8,571 bases of DNA from CAZIVE01 sp964542435 (GTDB taxonomy: Bacteria > Bacteroidota > Bacteroidia > Bacteroidales > Tannerellaceae). Every line of letters starts with the position of its first letter. Within the stretch, counting starts at the first letter, position 1. Shown here piece after piece: positions 5,665-8,571 of this stretch. A program made the translations under genes and the position numbers. Where the stretch lies: NCBI GenBank assembly GCA_964542435.1, contig CAZIVE010000114.1:1-8571 (forward strand). Reading direction: 5' to 3'. The notes below the pieces were generated by a model. It searched no databases. It saw only the letters and a program-made list of their open reading frames with translations, and had not been told where the DNA came from.

Positions 5665-6294
5665 TTATATATTTAATCTACGTATATTATTTATCTCAAT
5701 TTGAAGCTCGCGTAGGAACCTACTTGCGTGTGCTCCATCCATCTGTACATGATGAAATTGGAATGATATAGGTAGAGATACGTTAAACCAATTTTTACGG
5801 TACTTTCCCCACATTACCATGGGGTTACAGAATTTGTCGGTATATTGGTTAACTATGCAATCCAATTCCGTTGATACCATTGCCGAGGTTCCTACAACCA
5901 TTGCATCATCGGTAAAGGTGCTTTTGCAATGCAGGGCTACTTCCTTTGTCATTCGAAGATAATCCGAATTAAAGTCGGTTACCTTATCGGTTAATGGTAT
6001 GTCACAAGAATTAATACCTCCATTTGCGTTTGGTACTATTACGTTTATGGCCAATTTATCGTATTCAAATAATTTCCCGTTGACTGGAAGCATATAGAAT
6101 GGTTCTATTCTTGCAGCAGCTCTGCCTATGCACCAGCATAAAAGCATATTGAATTTAAGATGGTGCTTTTTTGCATAGCTGATTAATCTCTTGATTTCAA
6201 AGGTTTTTGTGAGTGTTACCATAGGCATCGGCGATGTCATCCACATATCGAAGGCAGCAGAGCGTGATGTCTCTTTCGGGTTCATTTCTTTCAT
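5665..6294 (-). CDS. CatA-like (chloramphenicol acetyltransferase fold) O-acetyltransferase
   Basis: A 209-residue protein, close to the 213-219 of classical CatA. The catalytic signature HHxxxDG is intact as HHVQMDG (181-187), in the CAT context PISFQFHHVQMDG followed by AHASRFLREL. His182 would be the general base and Asp186 the structural aspartate. N-terminal residues 9-30 (TSRSAAFDMWMTSPMPMVTL) match the start of CAT-fold proteins. CAT enzymes are cytoplasmic trimers that acetylate a hydroxyl of chloramphenicol; Bacteroidales genomes carry divergent relatives of unproven substrate, and identity to true CatA seems modest, so resistance should not be assumed. ATG 6294 overlaps the AraC gene stop (ATGA); ATG 6285 is an alternative three codons later. 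Confidence 0.88.
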   Translation of the reverse strand: MKEMNPKETSRSAAFDMWMTSPMPMVTLTKTFEIKRLISYAKKHHLKFNMLLCWCIGRAAARIEPFYMLPVNGKLFEYDKLAINVIVPNANGGINSCDIPLTDKVTDFNSDYLRMTKEVALHCKSTFTDDAMVVGTSAMVSTELDCIVNQYTDKFCNPMVMWGKYRKNWFNVSLPISFQFHHVQMDGAHASRFLRELQIEINNIRRLNI

Positions 6295-7130
6295 AACCGT
6301 ATCATTGTGCTTGTTTTCTCAACGTCTATCCAAGAATAGGATTCTGGAGCATGATGCTTCATAAGTTCGGAGGGATTATACCCCATAATATCCTTAAAAT
6401 CGGTAATCAGATGGGATGCACCGTAATATCCGAACGACCAGGACAACTCATCTAAAGATGGCAAATCAATGTTCTGCATGCACGCTTGAAGCAAATAGGC
6501 CATTATCCTTTGATGTCTAATCAGTCTGAGGTATCCTTTGGGCATGATTCCTACATATTCAGAGAAAATTCTTCTGAATTGTTTGGATGACAGATTGGCT
6601 TTATCTGCCATGGCTTCTACAGAGGTATCAATTGAACCATTGGCTGCTACCAGAGCTGAATGAATCCGCTTGAAATTTACTCCATCCGATGGAACCTTAG
6701 TCAATCGAGACAGGAAAAAAACATTCAGTAGATTCCAACATTGGTCTGTATCCGGTGCTGAAAGAATTTGCTCCTCCAGTGTCATTAGTTCCTTGTCCGA
6801 GATGTCTTGGGGAGAACATACTAAACCATAAAAATCCATCGAAGACATGGGGAAGAAACGACGTAAGCCATAAGGTGCAAATTCAACGCCGATAGCTTCC
6901 ACATCATAGGATTGGATAATCAGACTTTTCATACGTTGCCCTCCTAAACCTGTTTGGTATTTACCAAGTCCCGTGTAATCGAGGGCGCCGTTTCTATAAA
7001 AGCATAACCCCATCAGACCATTGGGAACAATAGTCTGCAGCACCTCTTTTGAAGACTCATTTTTCAAATACCAATAGGTTTTGATAAAAGGTGCCAGCTT
7101 TCCGGATGGCTGTTTCAACCGTAATAACAC
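6291..7130 (-). CDS. AraC-family transcriptional regulator
   Basis: A 279-residue regulator that begins with GTG (7130-7128); no in-frame ATG exists between the preceding stop codon and this point. The N-terminal part (about 1-150: LAPFIKTYWYL, VPNGLMGLCFYRNG, AIGVEFAPYGLRRFF) resembles the DUF6597-type ligand or sensor domain found in Bacteroidetes AraC proteins. The C-terminal HTH_18 domain has two helix-turn-helix units: SVEAMADKANLSSKQFRRIF (170-189) and SLDELSWSFGYYGASHLITD (225-244), followed by the typical F(K)DIMGYNPSE. It sits second in the operon, 8 bp after the small Cys/His gene and overlapping the CatA-like gene by 4 nt, so it most likely controls this operon in response to an unknown small molecule. 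Confidence 0.92.
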   Translation of the reverse strand: MLLRLKQPSGKLAPFIKTYWYLKNESSKEVLQTIVPNGLMGLCFYRNGALDYTGLGKYQTGLGGQRMKSLIIQSYDVEAIGVEFAPYGLRRFFPMSSMDFYGLVCSPQDISDKELMTLEEQILSAPDTDQCWNLLNVFFLSRLTKVPSDGVNFKRIHSALVAANGSIDTSVEAMADKANLSSKQFRRIFSEYVGIMPKGYLRLIRHQRIMAYLLQACMQNIDLPSLDELSWSFGYYGASHLITDFKDIMGYNPSELMKHHAPESYSWIDVEKTSTMIRL

Positions 7131-7138
7131 GGAATGAG

Positions 7139-7324
7139 CTATTTCAGGTTGTATGTGCTCTTTACAATAGCTTGTTCTTCCTTAGTCAAGCTATTATAAT
7201 AGGCCTTCCATCCTGGACAGAAGGAGGTGTGCCAATGCCAAAATCTTGCAATGAATGATTTTGGATTATCTTCATATTTGCGTCGCATTTTGCACTCGGA
7301 GCAAGGGTATTTCTTCACTTCCAT
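7139..7324 (-). CDS. Small Cys/His-rich protein, possible zinc-binding
   Basis: A 61-residue protein from ATG 7324. An in-frame ATG at 7351 is rejected because it overlaps the -7 promoter element. Residues Cys8 and Cys11 (YPCSECK) and His30, His32 and Cys36 (WHWHTSFCPGW) could form a small zinc site. The remainder is aromatic and charged (KSFIARFW, WKAYYNSLTKEEQ). I recall short Bacteroidales proteins of this pattern but no assigned function. As the first gene of the operon, 8 bp before the AraC gene, it may modulate the regulator or simply be co-expressed. Coding status is supported by operon packing, the promoter position and conserved-looking Cys/His spacing. Confidence 0.7.
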   Translation of the reverse strand: MEVKKYPCSECKMRRKYEDNPKSFIARFWHWHTSFCPGWKAYYNSLTKEEQAIVKSTYNLK

Positions 7325-7348
7325 ATTTAAAATATTGTATATCAGATG

Positions 7349-7356
7349 CAAAGGTA
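7349..7356 (-). promoter_or_regulatory. -7 promoter element of the minus-strand operon
   Basis: On the minus strand this reads TACCTTTG, an exact TAnnTTTG match. It lies 24 bp upstream of ATG 7324, for a leader of about 18-20 nt. A TTTG occurs 15 bp further upstream, shorter than the usual 19-21 bp spacing; a weak -33 would fit a promoter that depends on an activator such as the AraC protein it drives. This activator role is inference. Confidence 0.55.
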
Positions 7357-7496
7357 ACAGGTTTCTGACTTCAAATATAATAAAAAAGGGACATCTTTTG
7401 TTTCAGGTTGTATTTTCTTCGGTCTGACAATCTTTACGACAAGATGCCTAGCTAGTTACAAATGGCTGTGCCTATGTAGTGCTGGTCCTTTAGTGC

Positions 7497-7784
7497 CTAT
7501 AGGGCTTGAACGCTTACGGCGTAATAGGCGATGGCCGCTATCTGCAACAACAGAATGACAGGAATGCCGATATAGAATTTTTTATGCTGCGTCTTATGAT
7601 GGAACAGCCTCATTCCACACAATGCTCCGATGCTTCCGCCTATGAGGGCAAGAAAAAGCAGCGTGGCTTCGGGAATACGCCACTTGCCATGCTGGGCCTT
7701 CCACTTGTCCAGGCCGAACATCATCAGTGCTATCGCGTTTATGACCAACACATAACCGATGATCATCTGTTCTATCAAACTCAT
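7497..7784 (-). CDS. DUF1294 family small membrane protein
   Basis: A 95-residue protein with three hydrophobic segments (about 6-24, 40-58 and 70-90). The family signature is strong: FGLDKWKAQHGKWRIPEATL (23-42) followed by ALIGGSIGALCGMRLFHHKTQHKKF (46-70). DUF1294 proteins are inner-membrane proteins of unknown function, sometimes fused to or encoded near cold-shock domain proteins; neither is seen here. The start at ATG 7784 gives the expected family N-terminus. It is encoded upstream of the acetyltransferase operon on the same strand but 172 bp away and with its own promoter, so it is probably a separate unit. Confidence 0.9.
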   Translation of the reverse strand: MSLIEQMIIGYVLVINAIALMMFGLDKWKAQHGKWRIPEATLLFLALIGGSIGALCGMRLFHHKTQHKKFYIGIPVILLLQIAAIAYYAVSVQAL

Positions 7785-7803
7785 TCTTCAATCGTTTTTA
7801 ATG

Positions 7804-7934
7804 TTAAAACCTACCGAACGGAATCCGTCGCTTCCGGAAAATCAAGGCAGCCTTCGACTTCTTCATCTATCCGTTTGCCGATACGTGTCGTGCTGCATCC
7901 TTTCCGCTCGTGTCACGCATGTCGTCTGTTCCAT
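7804..7934 (-). other. Leader region with two overlapping micro-ORFs upstream of DUF1294 gene
   Basis: Between the promoter at 7994-8026 and the DUF1294 start lies a leader of about 200 nt. It contains ATG 7934 to TGA 7863 (23 codons, MEQTTCVTRAERMQHDTYRQ..), preceded by GGAGG about 9 nt upstream. Its stop overlaps by ATGA with ATG 7866 to TAA 7804 (20 codons, MKKSKAALIFRKRRIPFGRF), a very basic peptide. The second ends 19 bp before ATG 7784. The coupling geometry is suggestive, but ORFs this short occur by chance and neither is a recognised family. It may instead be a structured regulatory leader. Confidence 0.25.
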
Positions 7935-7993
7935 GGAATCCTCCGGCAGATGGATTTTTTTTCGCAGAGAGGTTGCAGGACACTTGGCACATG

Positions 7994-8026
7994 CAAAGAT
8001 AGTGCTTTACGTCTGAACGTCACAAA
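7994..8026 (-). promoter_or_regulatory. Strong Bacteroidetes promoter upstream of DUF1294 gene
   Basis: On the minus strand TTTG (8026-8023) is followed after 21 bp by TATCTTTG (8001-7994), an exact -33/-7 pair. Transcription would start near 7987, about 200 nt before the DUF1294 ATG. A weaker match TAGGTTTT lies at 7813-7806 and could be a second, proximal promoter. Confidence 0.6.
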
Positions 8027-8029
8027 AAT

Positions 8030-8171
8030 CTCCCGCCGTCAGGAAAAAAATCACATGGAATGGGGGGAGGGGGTCGGCATGAAAATAAATTGTCTCAAAA
8101 TGTCAAAGACCGCTTCGCGAAAGACTCTGTTTGCCTATGATGAGGCTTTCGCTATAGGCAATGATTTCGCC
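8030..8171. other. Gene-free stretch with G-run and hairpin
   Basis: No credible gene is seen. A G-rich run (8056-8074, GGAATGGGGGGAGGGGGTC) is followed by an inverted repeat, TTGCCTAT (8131-8138) with ATAGGCAA (8154-8161), 8 bp perfect around a 15-nt loop. A competing 7-bp pairing, GCGAAAG (8117-8123) with CTTTCGC (8146-8152), uses part of that loop, so two alternative folds are possible in a transcript. No T-tract follows either stem. Confidence 0.4.
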
Positions 8172-8263
8172 TCTTTTCTTCCAGGCCGTCTGGTCTGAAT
8201 CGATTGGTAGGGAATGAATCGATCACCCGATTTCCCGTAGGGGCGAAAAATCGTTCGCCCCTC
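8172..8263 (+). repeat. Intergenic repeat A, copy 3 (full module)
   Basis: The block order is the same as at 3645-3735: CTTTTCTTCCAGGCCGTC, TGGTCTGAATCGATTGGTAG, GGAATGAATCGATCACCCGA, TTTCCCGTAGGGGCGAAAAA and then TCGTTCGCCCC. The terminal hairpin GGGGCGAA/TTCGCCCC (8240-8247 with 8254-8261) is perfect around a 6-nt loop. The closest copy lies about 4.5 kb away, beyond the whole minus-strand operon. Confidence 0.65.
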
Positions 8264-8315
8264 TTATTCCTTTCGCCACGTAGTTCGTCACATTCGTTCC
8301 TCACCAACACGGCGC
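8235..8315 (+). repeat. 81-bp direct repeat, copy 1
   Basis: This segment is identical to 8491-8571 at 79 of 81 positions with no gap, the offset being 256 bp. The two differences (CG at 8252-8253, TT at 8508-8509) fall in the hairpin loop. It starts with CCGTAGGGGCGAAAAAT and ends ACCAACACGGCGC. Inside, TTCGCCACGTAG (8272-8283) is an inverted version of the tandem-repeat core CTACGTGGTGAA found downstream. Confidence 0.9.
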
Positions 8316-8379
8316 TTCTAATGAGAGAACCTCGTCGAGGTTCCTATATTTTCATCGAAGATGATATTTTATTAGAAGC
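8314..8379. repeat. Branched inverted repeat between the direct repeats
   Basis: GCTTCTAAT (8314-8322) pairs perfectly with ATTAGAAGC (8371-8379). Inside are two further stems: GAACCT/AGGTTC (8327-8332 with 8338-8343, extendable by CG/CG) and TCATC/GATGA (8352-8356 with 8360-8364) around GAA. The whole 66-bp unit could fold as a three-way junction. It may be a small mobile palindromic element, a structured RNA or a recombination site; nothing in sequence decides. Confidence 0.5.
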
Positions 8380-8383
8380 ACCA

Positions 8384-8466
8384 TGTTGACGCGCGCGGCT
8401 ACGTGGTGAATGTTGACATGCGGCGGCTACGTGGTGAATATTGACGCACCGCAGTTGCGTGGTGAT
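8384..8466 (+). repeat. Three tandem 27/28-bp repeats
   Basis: Units lie at 8384-8410 (27 bp), 8411-8438 (28 bp) and 8439-8466 (28 bp). Units 1 and 2 share TGTTGAC, GCGGCTACGTGGTGAA and the same layout; unit 3 is more diverged (TATTGACGCACCGCAG, TTGCGTGGTGAT). The core CTACGTGGTGAA occurs inverted, with one change, in both flanking 81-bp direct repeats. There are no unique spacers, so this is not a CRISPR array. Confidence 0.75.
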
Positions 8467-8490
8467 AAGACGAATGAACCCCGGTTCCCA

Positions 8491-8571
8491 CCGTAGGGGC
8501 GAAAAATTTTTCGCCCCTCTTATTCCTTTCGCCACGTAGTTCGTCACATTCGTTCCTCACCAACACGGCGC
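8491..8571 (+). repeat. 81-bp direct repeat, copy 2, with perfect 22-bp palindrome
   Basis: This is the second copy of 8235-8315 and reaches the window edge, so its true right end is unknown. The two changed bases turn the hairpin into a perfect 22-bp palindrome, GGGGCGAAAAA/TTTTTCGCCCC (8496-8517). CTCTTATTCC follows, a poor T-tract. Confidence 0.88.

Noticed and set aside
4576..6294. Calling the acetyltransferases vat and catA resistance genes
   Set aside because: Catalytic motifs are present but many chromosomal relatives have no shown drug activity; gene symbols would overstate the evidence.
8056..8074. G-quadruplex
   Set aside because: The runs are G6 and G5 flanked by GG pairs; four well-separated GGG tracts are not present, so the case is weak.
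7506..8198. Plus-strand open frame of 230 codons
   Set aside because: It runs antisense to the clear DUF1294 gene, then through the leader and repeat island, and shows no family resemblance or upstream promoter.
8314..8379. tRNA-like cloverleaf
   Set aside because: It is too short for a tRNA with the visible stems, lacks the TpsiC consensus GTTCRANNC and an anticodon-arm layout, and is AT-rich outside the stems.
8384..8466. Possible CRISPR array
   Set aside because: The units are contiguous with no unique spacers, only three are present, unit 3 is diverged, and no cas gene is nearby.

Overview
The window reads as chromosomal DNA from a member of Bacteroidales (Bacteroides/Parabacteroides-like). 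Several lines point there. The start-proximal promoters carry the Bacteroidetes -7 element TAnnTTTG, twice with a TTTG -33 element 21 bp upstream. Shine-Dalgarno sequences are weak or absent. The gene set is typical of the order: an ECF sigma factor with a zinc-less anti-sigma-like protein and exported partners, an AraC regulator, a DUF1294 protein and hexapeptide acetyltransferases. The genus is inference.

Layout. (1) 1-534, minus: 3'-truncated maltose/galactoside-type O-acetyltransferase, with its own promoter. (2) 680-3095, plus: a compact four-gene operon of ECF sigma factor, membrane anti-sigma-like protein, exported DUF4252-like protein and outer-membrane beta-barrel-like protein. It has a clear promoter at the front and a hairpin/T-tract terminator at the end, and looks like a self-contained envelope-sensing or remodelling unit. 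(3) 3058-3782: about 725 bp with no credible gene, packed with hairpins and repeat modules that recur at 8172-8571. (4) 7324-3783, minus: a tightly packed six-gene operon of small Cys/His protein, AraC regulator, CatA-like acetyltransferase, four-helix membrane protein, Vat/XAT-like acetyltransferase and SAM methyltransferase. Spacings run from 8-nt overlap to 10-nt gap. (5) 7784-7497, minus: a DUF1294 membrane protein behind a well-formed promoter about 200 bp upstream, leaving a long leader that holds two tiny overlapping ORFs. (6) 8030-8571: a second repeat island with an 81-bp direct repeat, a large inverted repeat and a 27/28-bp tandem repeat.

How the genes may work together. In the sigma operon, the membrane protein would hold the sigma factor until a periplasmic or outer-membrane event releases it. 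The anti-sigma-like tail and the barrel protein share the short motif YINGxKY, which hints at a physical or evolutionary link. In the minus-strand operon, an AraC regulator sits with two acetyltransferases of unrelated folds (CAT trimer fold and left-handed beta-helix), both from families that contain antibiotic-inactivating enzymes, plus a methyltransferase and a small membrane protein. This suggests an inducible small-molecule or xenobiotic modification cassette; the substrate cannot be read from sequence. The operon looks AT-richer than the sigma operon and is bordered by repeat islands, consistent with acquisition as a block. No transposase, integrase, tRNA, rRNA or CRISPR array was seen.
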